DNA of 64,000 bases from Coix lacryma-jobi var. lacryma-jobi (lineage: Eukaryota; Streptophyta; Magnoliopsida; Poales; Poaceae): assembly GCA_009763385.1 (NCBI GenBank), contig CM019826.1, positions 99,928,848 through 99,992,847 on the forward strand, in the 5' to 3' direction. The position numbers and the translations under genes were made by a program. The notes beneath the pieces were generated by a model that saw only the letters and a list, made by a program, of their open reading frames with translations, was not told where the DNA came from and did not search any database. This document shows, piece after piece, positions 34,660 to 46,604 of this stretch. Each line of letters begins with the position of its first letter. Positions within the stretch are counted from its first letter, which is position 1.

Positions 34660-37600
34660 TGTCACACCCTGAAGTTTGCATTTCTGAAATTAGAGTTAAA
34701 ATGATTTATTTATGAATTTTTGTGATCATAAAATATATGGAAATAAAAATTTTCTCTAAATTAAAATTTATCCTAGGCTTTAGAAACATGTTTGTACATT
34801 CATGTTGGTGCATTTGGGTTTTTGTGATGTGTGATTTTTGTTAAAAATTCAAAATGAGTTCAAAATTCATTTGTCAAACTCCTCTCAAAATGCAAAAGAA
34901 AATGGAAAAGGATTTTACCTTCTCTCCCTCTCCTTGCAATCTGGCCCGAGAGCCCACTTACCCGGTACCCCTCTTCCCTTTCCCCCGGCCTCATCAACCC
35001 GATCTGCTCGGCCGGCCCCAGGCTCGCACTCCCTTCTCCCCCTCCCGCACGGCCCATGCCGGCCCGCCTCCCCTCTCCACTCCCCCACGCGCCGCATCTT
35101 CTTTGGGCCGATTCTCCCGGCTCGGTCGGCACTCGCACCCGACACCGCAGGTGCCGCGCACGCCCCCACTCCTCTCGCTGACCGCACAGACCTGCGCGTC
35201 AGCCACCCAGCGCTGCGCTGCATACTCCTCTTCCTCACGCTGATAGGTGGGCCTTCTTTGTCAGCGTCGTCCCTCACCTCCCGCACATCTTCGGTTGGGA
35301 CTCTGCCCCGACCCGGTGTCCGAGCTCGACTCCACCCATCTACGACTCCTCTCATGCCTTCCAGCCCAAGCCGAGATACCCTATAAAGCTACCGAGCTCT
35401 CGCCGCCTCTCCTCCGTCTGGAAGCACGAACCCTCATGCCCTAATCCGCTATAGCCGCAAGCTCCGCCGCCCTATAGATTCCGCCGTCGTCTGCTCGACA
35501 ACTCGGCGAGTTCCTGCGCCCACCAGTGGTTCCTGGAGTTTCGTCTCGGTCTCCCGAAGCCAACCGAGCTCTTTTCCCTCTTTTTCCTCCTCTATTTTTC
35601 ACTAACCGAGCTCGTCGGCGTTTTCAGAGCCGCCGCCACCATATCAAGCCCTCCTCCGTCGTCAAGATATTCCCGCCGACCTCTTCGCATCTGGTGAGTT
35701 CCCCTTGAGCTCCTCTTTTGATTCCACCAAACACCGAGGTTTCTAATGCCCGGTATCTTGAGATCGATCTCCGCAGCCACAGTCCGGCGATGGCATCGCC
35801 GAGCGCCACCGTCTCCTCCTTCCCCTCCGGTTGTAAGCGTCGCCCACCTCCCCTGGATCTAATCTCCATCCTCCATCCTGGATCCGACGGCCTCCACCAA
35901 CCGATACCCCTTCGCATGGCATTTTATCTAAAGAGACCCTCGTCGTTTTGGTACTCAACCCGCACTCCCCTTGCCACTGTTCAATGAGTCTTGGGAAAGT
36001 TTCGATCTAGCACCTGCGCTTTCTCCATAACAAGGCGCAGTCGAGCTGAAAATCCGATTTGTTTTATTTATTTGAAAATTACAAAATCAAGGTTAATTTA
36101 TTTACAAAACTGCCACTAACTTTAAACCCCTATAACTTCTTTGTTTTAACTCCGTTTTAATCCGTTCAACTTGCGTTAGATTCGTTTTGAAAAGACCTAC
36201 CTGATAATATAACTTTAAATACTGTTTTATATAAGTAAAAATTGAGTTAAAACTAATCTAGTAATTAGTGTCTTTAATCTAGTTTAGACCATATCTTTTT
36301 CGTTATAACTCCGATTAGAGTGATCTTCGCGTCTGTGTGATCGTAGCGAACCATAGATCCGTTTTCAAAACTCTTTATCTTCTTTTATTATGATTGATGT
36401 ACTGTTCTAATCATAGACTATGTTTGCTTTGCATGAATTGCTTTTGGATGCTTGTATGGTGCTCTTTGATCGTATGTCCAGTCTGTGAGTTTACGTTGGT
36501 GATCAAGAGGAAGAGTTCGTGATCAAGAGATCGTGATCAAGAGTCAACCTTTGGAAGTCTACGAGTCAACAAAAGAAGGATCTTGGGTTAAGGCAAGTAT
36601 AGCATGGGACCATCCTTGTTACCTACTCACCGTAATCAGTTAATTCATATTGCATGTGTCTACCTTGATGCCTATATAGACTTATCCTAGATGTTTGATC
36701 TTGTACCTTGATAACCATGGGTATGCATTGGATAGCTTGATGCTAGTGCTCAACTTAGACTATGATCATGTAAATTTGTTTTAATGATATATGAGATGAG
36801 ACATGTTAAAATATGACTTTTATAGCAACATGGTTTAGGAACTACTATAAGGGATCACCCGGGACATACAGTGCAACCATGGGAGTTATATGGCTCTGAC
36901 CTTAGCTCAGTATAAAGACCTTTTCTAGCTTGTTAGTGGTTACCCGAAAGGGCGCATAAGGCGCTTGACAAGACGGGTATAGTGCGGCTTCTGTCCACGT
37001 GTGTATAGGCTGCGTGTTAATGTGCCACCTGGAAGTAGGGCTCTACATCCCCTTGCCTTAAGACCTAGCGGCCCTAACTTGTTAGACGAACCTTTGAAAG
37101 GCTTCATAGTGTATCCTGCCTGCTCACCTTGGAAGTGTTATGGGAGTTATAAACCCAGGCATATGGATATCACGACTCATCGGGTAAAGTGTACAAGCTC
37201 TGCAGAGTGTAAAACTGATATATCAGCCGTGCTCACGGTTACGAGCGGCCTGGAATTCTTATGGTATAGTTGTTGCTATAAATAATGGTAATGATGATGA
37301 TGATGATATTTATTCAATGGATACATGTTTACTTGATCATATGTTTAACTTGGGATGGTTATACTTTGATGCTACTCAATTGCTAAAATTATGCCAACTA
37401 AAAGCTACTGCAGTTAAACCAGTGTCAACCTTCTGAGCCTCATGAACCTCATGTTATATTTGTTAAGTACGAGATGTACTTATGCTTGCTTTACTTTTCA
37501 ACACTTTGGAAAAATCCCGAATGGGTACCAGTATGCCAGAAGTTGGAGAAGTTAGGCTTGTGATCAACCAGTCAGTTGTCCCTGTGAAGTTGGAGTCGCC

Positions 37601-37781
37601 ATCTGAAGATCGGAGTGTCTTTCCGCTGTCTGCTCCTTAAGGTTATGTTCTTTATGTTTATATGTTATATATGAGCATTGTCTTTTGATATTACCCTTTA
37701 TTTGTAGCTATATGTGAGATTTGACTTCCTGGGCTCACATATGGTGTATACCTGGTTTTGTCTTTAAAACCGAGTGTGACA
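34660..37781. mobile_element. Solo LTR, 3122 bp, with AGCCT target duplication
   Basis: Begins TGTCACACCC and ends GAGTGTGACA, giving TG...CA ends with an 8-bp inverted repeat. It is flanked by AGCCT on both sides (34655-34659 and 37782-37786). No gag or pol frame is present. Length and TGTCACACCC start resemble the long LTRs of Tekay/Del-type gypsy elements, but that family call is a guess. The GC-rich frames at 34838-35386 are not supported as genes. Removing it with one duplication restores the copia reverse transcriptase frame. Confidence 0.9.
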
Positions 37782-37786
37782 AGCCT

Positions 37787-38300
37787 GCAGTAATTAGAGT
37801 AGTGTCAAACTTCTCATGCCATTGTTTAGGTGCTTGTTTCAAGCCATACAAAGATTTCAATAACTTACACACTTTTTGCTCTTCACCTTTTACTACAAAC
37901 CCATCAGGCTGATCCATACAGATCTCCTCATCCAACTCTCCATTAAGAAAAGCTGTCTTCACATCCATTTGATGAATGAGAAAACCATATGAGGCAACCA
38001 GGGAAAGTAATACTCGAATAGTGGTTAATCTAGCAACAGGTGAATAAGTATCAAAGAAATCTTTGCCTTCTTTTTGGGTATCACCCTTAGCCACAAGCCG
38101 AGCCTTGTACTTGTCAATAGTACCGTCAGGTTTAAACTTCTTCTTGAACACCCACTTACACCCCACAGGTTTATAACCAAAGGGCAACTCAGATAACTCC
38201 CAGGTTCCATTAGAAAGAATTGAGTCCATCTCACTATGAACAACTTCTTTCCAATCATCTGCATCTAGAGATGCATATGCTTCTGTAATAGAAGTGGAGT
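37787..38300 (-). pseudogene. Copia reverse transcriptase, N-terminal part
   Basis: Minus-strand frame with WVFKKKF, YKARLVAKG, TYSPVARLTTIRVLL and the QMDVKTAFLNGELDEEI and LYGLKQAPKQWHEKF motifs typical of copia reverse transcriptase. It stops being copia sequence at the solo LTR boundary. A one-base frame change near 38295 separates it from the integrase C-terminal segment. Confidence 0.9.
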
Positions 38301-39678
38301 ATCATCCACAAGGTACATAATGAAATCATCACCAAAGGATTTTGCAATCCTTCGTCTCTTGTTCCTCATAGGTATTTCATTGTCATCCTCCTCAAGGACT
38401 TCATTAAGTGGTTGTTCAAATGACTTAAGCAGAGACTCAATAGGTGTAGTAAAATCAGGAGTTAATTCAGAGGAAAACTTAGCATTGCTACGCATATCTT
38501 TCATAGGAAAAATGTTCTCAAAGAATGTAGCATCACGAGATTCAAAGATCGTATCCACATGCATATCAGGAACTTCATATTTTACTACTAAAAATCTATA
38601 GGCAATGCTATGATGTGCATATCCTAGAAAGATGCAATCCACAGTCTTTGGTCCAAGCTTACGCTTCTTAGAAATTGGAACATTGACTTTCGCCAAACAT
38701 CCCCACGTGCGTAAGTATATAAGCGATGGTTTCCTTCCAACCCAATACTCGTATGGAGTTGTCTCTTTATTTCTGTTTGGAACTTTATTCAGGACATGAC
38801 TCGCAGTCAATAAAGCTTCCCCCACCATGCCTTAGATAGACCAGCAGTATCTAACATGGCGTTCACCAAGTCAGTCAACGTGCGGTTTTTCCTCTCGGCA
38901 ATCCCATTAGATTCGGGAGAATAGGGAGCTGTCCTCTCATGAATAATACCATGTTCCGCACAGAATTCATCAAAAAGTATAGGAAAATACTCACCACCAT
39001 GATCTGACCTTAGACGTTTAATCTTTCTGTCTAGTTGATTTTCAACTTCAGCCTTATAGATTTTAAAGTAGTCTAGTGTTTCATCTTTAGTTTTAAGCAA
39101 GTAAACATAACAATATCTAGTTGCATCATCAATTAAAGTCATGAAATATCTCTTTCCACCTTTTGTCAACACACCATTCGTCTCACAAAGATCAGAATGT
39201 ATGAGTTCTAGAGGTGCCAAGTTTCTCTCCTCTGCTGCCTTGTGAGACTTTTGAGGTTGCTTTGATTGCACACAACTATGGCACTTAGAACCTTTGGCAA
39301 TAGTGAAATCTGGAATTAAACTCAAGCTAGCCAAACGTGACATCAAATCAAAGTTCACATGACATAAACGAGAATGCCAAATATTAGAACTATCATTAAT
39401 TATGCCACAAATATGATTTACTGACTTATTACAAAAATCTGCCAAAGATAGGCGGAACAAGCCTCCGCAATCATAGCCTTTACCAATAAATTGTCCATGC
39501 TTAGACATAACTACTTTATTGGACACTAAAACTACTTTAAAACCATCCCTCAAAAGAAGAGAGACACTAACAAGGTTCTTGCGTATAGTAGGGACATGTT
39601 GTACGTTCTTTAGCTGCACGATCTTCCCCAAAGTAAACTTCAGATCTACCATGCCAACACCACGAACAGAAGCATGTG
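38265..39678 (-). pseudogene. Copia GAG-pre-integrase and integrase
   Basis: Minus strand. The pre-integrase zinc-binding region is at about 39370-39270 (WHSRLCHVNF, then CHSCVQSKQ). The integrase core has D in HSDLCETNG (about 39195), D in RSDHGGEY (about 39010) and E in NGIAERKNRT (about 38895). One G missing from the G run at 38819-38823 shifts the frame after AWWG, and the C-terminal part continues to 38265 (HVLNKVPNRNKETTPYEYW). The upstream frame is open back through the truncated LTR to 39841, a chance fusion made by the deletion. Strand transfer of the element is the family function. Confidence 0.88.
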
Positions 39679-39916
39679 ACCCGGCCCGGCGAGGCGAGGC
39701 GAGCGAGTGCGCGTGTGGGCTTCTCTTTCTCCTTCTCACACTATACTTGAGGAAGTGCAGAGGACTTCCATATTTAAGCAAGTCCTCCTCCTCTTCCACT
39801 AGCAATGTAGGACTAAAGAGTTCCACTTCTCCTCTTTGCACACATGAATGGGCTTTGAGATTTATTTAGCAATTTCAGAATTTATTGTTGGGCCAAGCCC
39901 ATATAAATTTCTAACA
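39679..39916 (-). repeat. Truncated copia LTR joined to integrase
   Basis: Matches the first 235-240 bp (minus-strand 5' part) of the LTR at 32006-33071 with a few substitutions, then changes abruptly at about 39679 into the protease/pre-integrase region. The rest of the LTR, primer site, gag and most of protease are deleted. Confidence 0.85.
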
Positions 39917-40229
39917 ATCCCCCACCAGATCTCAAGTACCCATTTAGAGTTTTGCCTGTTCCCGCTACAGTTTGATATACTAGTGTTCAGCAGAGATTGT
40001 TAAGTTGAACTTTCGCCTATAACCTTAAGTTTCACTTATTCACAACTTGAACAATGGACTATGACTTGAATTGCAAGTTTTGCGTGAAGCAAGTTTTACT
40101 CAAGATTAAACTAGTACCTGGCTGCCAATAGCCTTTCTCCGTGGGTGGAGCCTATACGTCATACTCCATGGTCTCTTTATGAACTTACTAGAGATCACCC
40201 TAATCTCATAGACTGCGACGTTATACAGT
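39917..40229 (-). repeat. Second copy of the copia 3' untranslated region
   Basis: Nearly identical to 33072-33384, including the atcccccaccagatctcaa polypurine-tract end. It breaks off at 40229 where gypsy LTR sequence (tgttggtag) begins, whereas the first copy continues with catggctcat. Confidence 0.85.
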
Positions 40230-40607
40230 TGTTGGTAGTTCTTAGCTTCACTAAAGATAGAGCTAGGCAACTATCCCCGGTAACGGCCCAGAAATGATTG
40301 TTGACACTAGCCAACGTCGTTACTAGGAGCAGACTATGGAATCTATTCCAGGCAACGGTGTCAGAAGTGCTTGAAGCAAGTCTGGTCACTATACCTAAAG
40401 GAGTGAAGCTAAAGCAGCTATCTACTAATGCCAAGCGGGGTTGTCAATCCCGACACTAGTAGGAGCTAGCTAGAGAGATTGCAATCTACCAAGAGGAGAT
40501 TCTGCAAGCGCACAGAACTATCGTAGTAGCAATTCGCCTGGGAGTACCAGGTGTCGATTTATTTGATCCCAAGGGAAGACTGTTGGTAGTTCTTAGCTTC
40601 ACTAAAG
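40230..40607 (-). repeat. Rearranged partial gypsy LTR
   Basis: 40230-40579 matches the first 350 bp (plus-strand sense) of the LTR at 41138. At 40580-40607 the LTR start tgttggtagttcttagc is present again and runs directly into gag sequence. Two breakpoints are needed to explain this. Confidence 0.75.
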
Positions 40608-40950
40608 AATTTGGTGAGAAAAGCATTGGAACATTGTCCCATGTGTCTACAACATTGCGACTGGTATAGAACCATTGCTTCGCTTTTCCTAGAAGAGAAG
40701 AGGGAAAGAGACGAAGAAGGATGGCTTCTTGGGTTATCCCCTTAATGGTGAAGGTGCCGCAAATCTCCAAGAATTGTTGGAGGTGAGCATTGGCATGCTC
40801 ATGAGCCTTGCCACAGAACAGGCTAGCTTGGACCATCGTGATCAGAGCCGGTTTCAACTCAAAATTGAGGTTGGCATCAATCACGTCTGGTCCTATCGCT
40901 ACATTAGCGGCAGAAGGAGCAGAAAACTCACGAATGGTCTTATTGGCCAT
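40608..40950 (-). pseudogene. Truncated second gag copy
   Basis: Starts at the ATG at 40948-40950 with MANKTIREFSAP, the same start as the main gag at 46417, and follows it to about the position of FLAKF (46075 in the main copy), with a small deletion near 40640 that changes frame. It then fuses to LTR sequence. No function is expected. Confidence 0.8.
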
Positions 40951-41111
40951 CGTGAAGATAGAACGAGATAAGAAAGAAAGAAGTTGAAGAAGATGAAGGA
41001 AAAAGATAAGAAGGACTAAGGAAAGAAAGAATGGGGTAAGATGGGATTCGCTAAGCGGGAGCTTAAGCGAAGATAAATTCGACACAGACTCAACCGATAC
41101 ACCGATTGCCT

Positions 41112-41129
41112 TCCCCGGCAACGGTGCCA
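41112..41129 (-). other. Primer-binding site, tRNA-Asp type (one mismatch)
   Basis: Minus strand TGGCACCGTTGCCGGGGA; position 41125 differs from the site at 46579. It lies 8 bp from the LTR end. Confidence 0.75.
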
Positions 41130-41137
41130 GAAATGCT

Positions 41138-42866
41138 TGTTGGTAGTTCTTAGCTTCACTAAAGATAGAGCTAGGCAACTATCCCCGGTAACGGCCCAAA
41201 AATGCTTGTTGACACTAGCCAACGTCGTTACTAGCAGCAGACTATGGAATCTATTCTAGGCAACGGTGTCAGAAGTGCTTGAAGCAAGTTCGGTCACTAT
41301 ACCTAAAGGAGTGAAGCTAAAGCAGCTATCTACTAATGTCAAGCGGGGTTGTCAATCCCGACACTAGTAGGAGCTAGCTAGAGAGATTGCAATCTACCAA
41401 GAGGAGATTCTGCAAGCGCACAGAACTATCGTAGTAGCACTTCGCCTGGGTGTACCAGGTGTTGATTTATTTGATCCCAAGGGAAGGCTAGGGTGGTGTA
41501 TGAGTCGAGTCAAGGAAGGGATGAGAGTCGAAGGAAAGAGAAATGGGAAATGGAGAGAAGGGAAAAGAGGGGATGGAAGGCTAGAAAGAATATGTGGGTG
41601 GATAGGTAAGGATGAAATGGATGGTAAGGTAAGGTGGATAACTAGATAGATAGATAGAATGTGATAACTAAGGATAACTAACTATTAACTAACTACTAAC
41701 TACTAACTACTAACTACTCCTAGATAACCACAGAGCAAGATAACTATGAAGCAAGATAGTTACGAAGCAAGGCAGGCAAAAGTCAATAAAGCAACTAAGT
41801 TGAGTAAAGTTTTATTCCTATCTTGTCAAGTATTGAGGCGTACTAGCCTTTACCACTGACTTAGGTTGAACGCTAGCACAACGAGCCTTGCTGTTAAACT
41901 GGGCCAACTACGTGGTGGAATTCAAGGCGCACAGGGCTGTCACCACCTGCTTGCTACCACAGCTATCCGGGGGTCCAGCCGTATCTGAAGGTATGTCTAT
42001 AACTAAGCACCACGCTTAACTATATTCTAACTATCTCTATCCTAGCTTTGAATAGAGACACCCTTGCGGACGTCAGAGCAAATAGTTGGCTTAATAAGAT
42101 AAACACTAAACTAACTAAGCAACCTATTGACAAAGATCAATTAGTAAGCACACTAGAGATTAACTACTATGGCTAAGTGAATTGATCTGTAGGATAGCTA
42201 GGCACTCAAGCAATCAATCAAGTATACCACTCAATACTGATAAGTAGAATAAAGTATACCACCAGGGGGGTATTTATAGTCTTGAGGAGTGAGGGGGGTA
42301 CTTATAGGGGGCAGCCAACTGACCTAGGGCTAACCCTAGTGGCGGGCGCTAGCCCTAGGTGGCGGCCGCCACCTCCCTCACCATTGGATGCAATGCCTTG
42401 GCTTCAACGGCATCCAAGAGCTCCAGAGAGGCGGTTGGTAGGTCGGTTGCATGTCCAAGTAACCGCCATTCGACATTGATCCACGCCACTCACTCCTGAG
42501 CCGTCCGATGCCACTGACCTAGTGACCAAGGGCCAAGATTTGGCCTTGGGATGGTCACACGGATCAGTGACGTGGCAAAGGGGGAGAGTTGGGCCTCTCC
42601 ATGTGGCGGGCACCACATTTGGGTGGCGGGCGCCACCTCTGGTTGGCGGGCGCCACCCCACTCGGGCCCAAATGGGTCCTGGTGAGTGGGCTCATCTCCT
42701 GGTGGGTCCATTCTCCAAATTTGGTCCAAATCCTGCATTCAAATAAAAATCTATGGACATGTGGAATTTGGTTAGTTTGAAACCTATTTGACTACATTTC
42801 ATGCCTTTTTGGTGAACTTTAGGGTAAAATGTTGATGGTAAAACAGGTGTTTAAGGACCATCAACA
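41138..42866 (-). repeat. Gypsy LTR, middle copy, about 1729 bp
   Basis: In plus-strand reading it starts tgttggtagttcttagc and ends ccatcaaca next to the polypurine tract agctccccc. A TATA box on the minus strand is at 42271-42278 (TATAAATA). It serves as 3' LTR of the main element and adjoins a second primer site and gag start on its left. Confidence 0.82.
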
Positions 42867-44548
42867 AGCTCCCCCAAGCTAACCTGTTGCTCGTCCTCGA
42901 GCAACAATGCGGTTTAAGCATTGAGCATGAAATAGATAGCAACTTAAGATGTATGCAAGTGCATATTGTATAGTGAGAAATAACTTAGCATATATCATAA
43001 ATCATAGCAATGTAGGACTTATAGCTTTTCACTTCAAACATGCAAGAGTGAAATAAAGCAGTAGATAGGAAACTTTTATCTTGCTTAGGTTTGACTAGGA
43101 TTTTGTCTAGAGGTTTTTCAAGGTTTTCAAAAGATAACAACTTGCTTAAGTCCTCCAAGATTCACTCAATCACTCAATGGTGTTTAAATCCTCACTTAGG
43201 CCAAAATGCAGCCTCTCCTATTTCTAAAGAATGATATGTGGAGTTATAGGTAGGCTAAGAATCATGAGCAAATTGCCTGATGTTTATTGCTAAGCTAGAC
43301 ACTCAGATCATAAGGAGCAGCAAATCATAAAAATTGATCAAGATGTGCATGTGTGGTTATGTGGAAGTGTATAGAGAGATATTTTATAATCCTTCCTAGT
43401 TAATTTCTGGGGTCTGGAGCTAATGATAATTCTCTCTCTCTCTTCTTCTTTTTTTGAATACATAGTGAGTAGACAAAAGATGTGTCCTCACATTTTCTTA
43501 GGACATAGTCCTTTCTTGAGCTACTTTGCTCACTTTTTTTTGTATTTCTCTCTCTTTTTTTTTAGCTCTAGATTTCCCCAGATATCTATAGGAAAGGATT
43601 TTTAAAATGAGTAGGGAAAGGGAGAGAAATGCTTATTCCCAGTGTAGGAATAGCATAAGGCTAGCAATGAGATGTTTGGCAAGGTATTGCATATCTCCGG
43701 TGTAGAGAATGAGCAATTTATTTGGTGGTTGCAAACTTCCAAAGTGGAAAGTAGGCAATTTATGGTGGGTGTGTGAATCTTGATTCAAAAGATATGATAA
43801 GCTTCTCTACTAAGAGCTATGAGGTCTAACAAAGCTCAACACAGACAAAGCTCTTTGTGGTTTTGACTAATGACTAACAAATATTTGGCTGGTGGTGGGA
43901 TGGGATAAAATCCAGGAGGAACTTTTAGCAAGGTTTTCATGCTTTTAAAAGAAATCCTCCAGATTAGGTCCTAATTTCACTTTAGCAAGTTTAAAGAATT
44001 ACTCCATTTCTTACTAACTTTATTCACTAAGCATGATTTCAGTTAAAGCATGTGCAACCCACAAAAGCTACAACTTAGAATAGACTAGTCATTCAAACCA
44101 TAGCAATAGCATTTGCATGACATATTTCAAATCTTATTCAGGTTTCAACTTATTTAAGCAAATTTTATCAATTCTATTCATGGAGTGGTTATTTAGGCAA
44201 GCATGTGACATTCAAAAGATATAGAATTTAAGAACTAAATGTGAAGTGTAGGCTTTGAGACATACCTTATTGGAGCGGGAGTCTCCCCCAAGCTGGCTTC
44301 TTGCTTGGTGAAGGGTCTTCTTCTTCTCAGTCGGAGCTCTTGTTCTCATTTTATTAAAAGGGAAACTATCTAATGTTGTGAAAAGGGAAACTATCCTATT
44401 TTATTATTCTAGCTAAGTTAACATATACCTATGCATATAACTAATGATAACTGGTGATATTTTTTTTAGTTGCATGCATGACATATGTTATTTATTCGAA
44501 AAAGGGAAAATTGAAGGGAAAAATTAAAAGTAAAACCATACCTTAGGT
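42867..44548 (-). other. Gypsy 3' noncoding region with polypurine tract and hairpin
   Basis: Runs from protease to LTR without pol motifs. The polypurine tract reads agcttgggggagct on the minus strand (42867-42880). An 8-bp stem hairpin, gttgctcg/cgagcaac with loop tcct, occupies 42886-42905. The rest is AT-rich. Confidence 0.7.
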
Positions 44549-46417
44549 TCATGGAGTTTCATCCTTATCGGGTGTATCTTCTTCCTTGGGTGCTTTTTCT
44601 TTAAGTACTCCATCTGGTTCTTCTTCTTTTGGCACCTCTCCTTTGTTATGTGAATTACACAACTCAGGAGGAGGTGGTTCTTTCTTTCTGCTCCACCTTG
44701 TTCTTGGGCGCCTCTTCTTGGTACGAACGGGTTTTGCTTCCTGCATGTTAGCGGCATATGCGGGACCACGGGAAAAAGAGAATATTTCCTTCCTCCCACC
44801 TAATGTCATTTGAATTTTACCACTTCCCACATATATGCAGGCATCAACAGTGTTCAAGAAGGGTCTACCTAAGATTAGAGGCACATCTTTCATATTTCCC
44901 ATATCTAGTATTATGAAATCAGCAGGAACATATGAACCTCTAATATGAACAGGTAAATCATTAACTATTCCTTCTACATAGCAAGTGGATTGATCATCTA
45001 GCACAACAAAGGCAGATGTGGATGTCATGGGTGGAAAGAACGAGTTTTCATAGAAATCTTTAGATAAAATGTTCACACTCGATCCTAAATCACACATGGC
45101 ATTTTTAAAGACTTCACCAAAGATTGAGCATCTAATTATGGGACTACCAGGATCACCCTTTTTAACAGTCATGGTTTGATCTTCATAATAGTTAAAATGT
45201 TTTATTTCAACCATATTTGCAGTTTCCATGTCAGGTTTAGCAGGAATTTTGCCAGTTTCAAAAGATGGTATGATAGCAGCAAGTTGAGCTAATTGGGTTT
45301 CTAACATCTTATTAAAGCTTAATTGATTTTTCAGAGCAGATGAGAAATCTTCCAATTTAGCATTTATATTCTCAAGGGTTTTATCATTCGACATTAATTT
45401 CTTATTCAAAAATTCAGTAGTTCTACCTTGAGAGTAGACTAGATTTTTCAAGAATGAGAAGCTATCATAATTCTAAAAATTAGAGCGGGAGAATGAATTG
45501 TTACCTTGAGAATTTGCAGGCTGATTCCATCCTTGATTCTGTTGACGGAAACCGTTGTTGTTGTTGATGAAGTTCAAATCTTCATGTAGCTCGGGGCAGT
45601 GGCTCCCAGAATGTCCGGTTTCTCCACAGACTTCACAAGTCATGTAGGATTCCAGAGATTGGACACTCTCTTGTTGGTTCATCTTCTCACAACTGTCCAG
45701 CTTCTTTGCCAGCAGGTCCATCTTGGCCACGATCATGTCGGCCTCCTTAAGGGAATGTATACCTCGCTTACGGGGCTGCAGTCTCTCGTCATTCCATCCT
45801 TGGTTCGACACCATCTTCTCTATGAGGGCCTTGGCATCTGCAACATTCAGAGAAAAGAATGCACCGCCGGCGGCGGCATCCAAATGGCTTCTAGAGAGAG
45901 GGGTTAGGCCATGGTAGAAGTTCTGGATCAATAGCCAGTCCTCCATACCATGGTGTGGACAAGCAGCGACATACTCTTGTAACCTCTCCCAAGCCTCGGG
46001 AATAGATTCCTCGGCTTGCTGCGTAAAGCTAGAGATTTTGTTGCGTAGAGCATTCGTCTTGCCCATAGGAAAGAATTTGGCGAGAAAAGCATTGGAACAC
46101 TTGTCCCATGTGTCTACAACGTTGCGATCGGTATAGAACCATTGCTTCGCTTTTCCTAGCAAAGAGAAAGGAAAGAGACGAAGACGGATGGCTTCTTGGG
46201 TTATCCCCTTAATGGTGAAGGTGCCGCAAATCTCCAAAAATTGTTGGAGGTGAGCGTTGGCATCCTCATGAGCCTTGCCACAGAACGGGCTAGCTTGGAC
46301 CATCGTGATCAGAGCCGGTTTTAGCTCAAAATTGAGGTTGGCATCAATCACGTCTGGTCCTATCGCTACATTAGCGGTAGAGGGAGCAGAAAATTCACGA
46401 ATGGTCTTGTTGGCCAT
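44549..46417 (-). pseudogene. Gypsy gag-protease with in-frame TAG
   Basis: Minus strand. Gag starts MANKTIREFSAP at 46417. It has the retrotransposon gag region (KAKQWFY, ALRNKISSF, IPEAWERLQEY), then a CCHC zinc knuckle (CEVCGETGHSGSHC, about 45640-45600). A TAG at 45473-45475 interrupts a single frame. After it come a coiled segment, the aspartic protease with catalytic-site motif AMCDLGSSVNIL (about 45115-45075) and LILGRPFLNTVDA, and a charged tail to 44549. The catalytic triplet is DLG rather than DTG. It packages RNA and cleaves the polyprotein. Stop readthrough is possible but plain decay is likelier, since the related gag at 49836 has no stop there. Confidence 0.88.
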
Positions 46418-46578
46418 CGTGAAGATAGAACGAGATAAGAAAGAAAGAAGTTGAAGAAGATGAAGGAAAAAGATAAGAAGAACTAAAGAAAGAAAGAATG
46501 GGGTAAGATGGGATTCGCTAATCGGGAGCTTAAGCGAAGATAAATTCGATACGGACTCAACCGATACACCGATTGCCT

Positions 46579-46596
46579 TCCCCGGCAACGGCGCCA
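46579..46596 (-). other. Primer-binding site, tRNA-Asp type
   Basis: Minus strand TGGCGCCGTTGCCGGGGA, complementary to the 3' end of plant tRNA-Asp as I remember it. It lies 8 bp inside the LTR end. Confidence 0.8.
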
Positions 46597-46604
46597 GAAA
46601 TGCT

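Larger units (their letters stand above)
32006..40229 (-). mobile_element. Ty1/copia retrotransposon, deleted and interrupted
   Basis: Minus-strand copia element. The left (3') LTR is 32006-33071. The polypurine tract is at about 33072-33082. Then come RNase H and reverse transcriptase (33633-34654 and 37787-38300), integrase (38265-39678), and a truncated LTR at 39679-39916. Gag and most of protease are missing. A 3.1-kb solo LTR splits reverse transcriptase. Beyond the truncated LTR, 39917-40229 repeats the element's own 3' untranslated region (compare 33072-33384), so the right side is a piece of a second copy. The bases before the left LTR are ggaat, but no matching duplication is seen at the right. 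Confidence 0.88.

Noticed and set aside
34838..35386. 182-codon Ser/Pro/Arg-rich frame as a gene
   Set aside because: Lies inside the solo LTR, overlaps a frame on the opposite strand, and has no domain.
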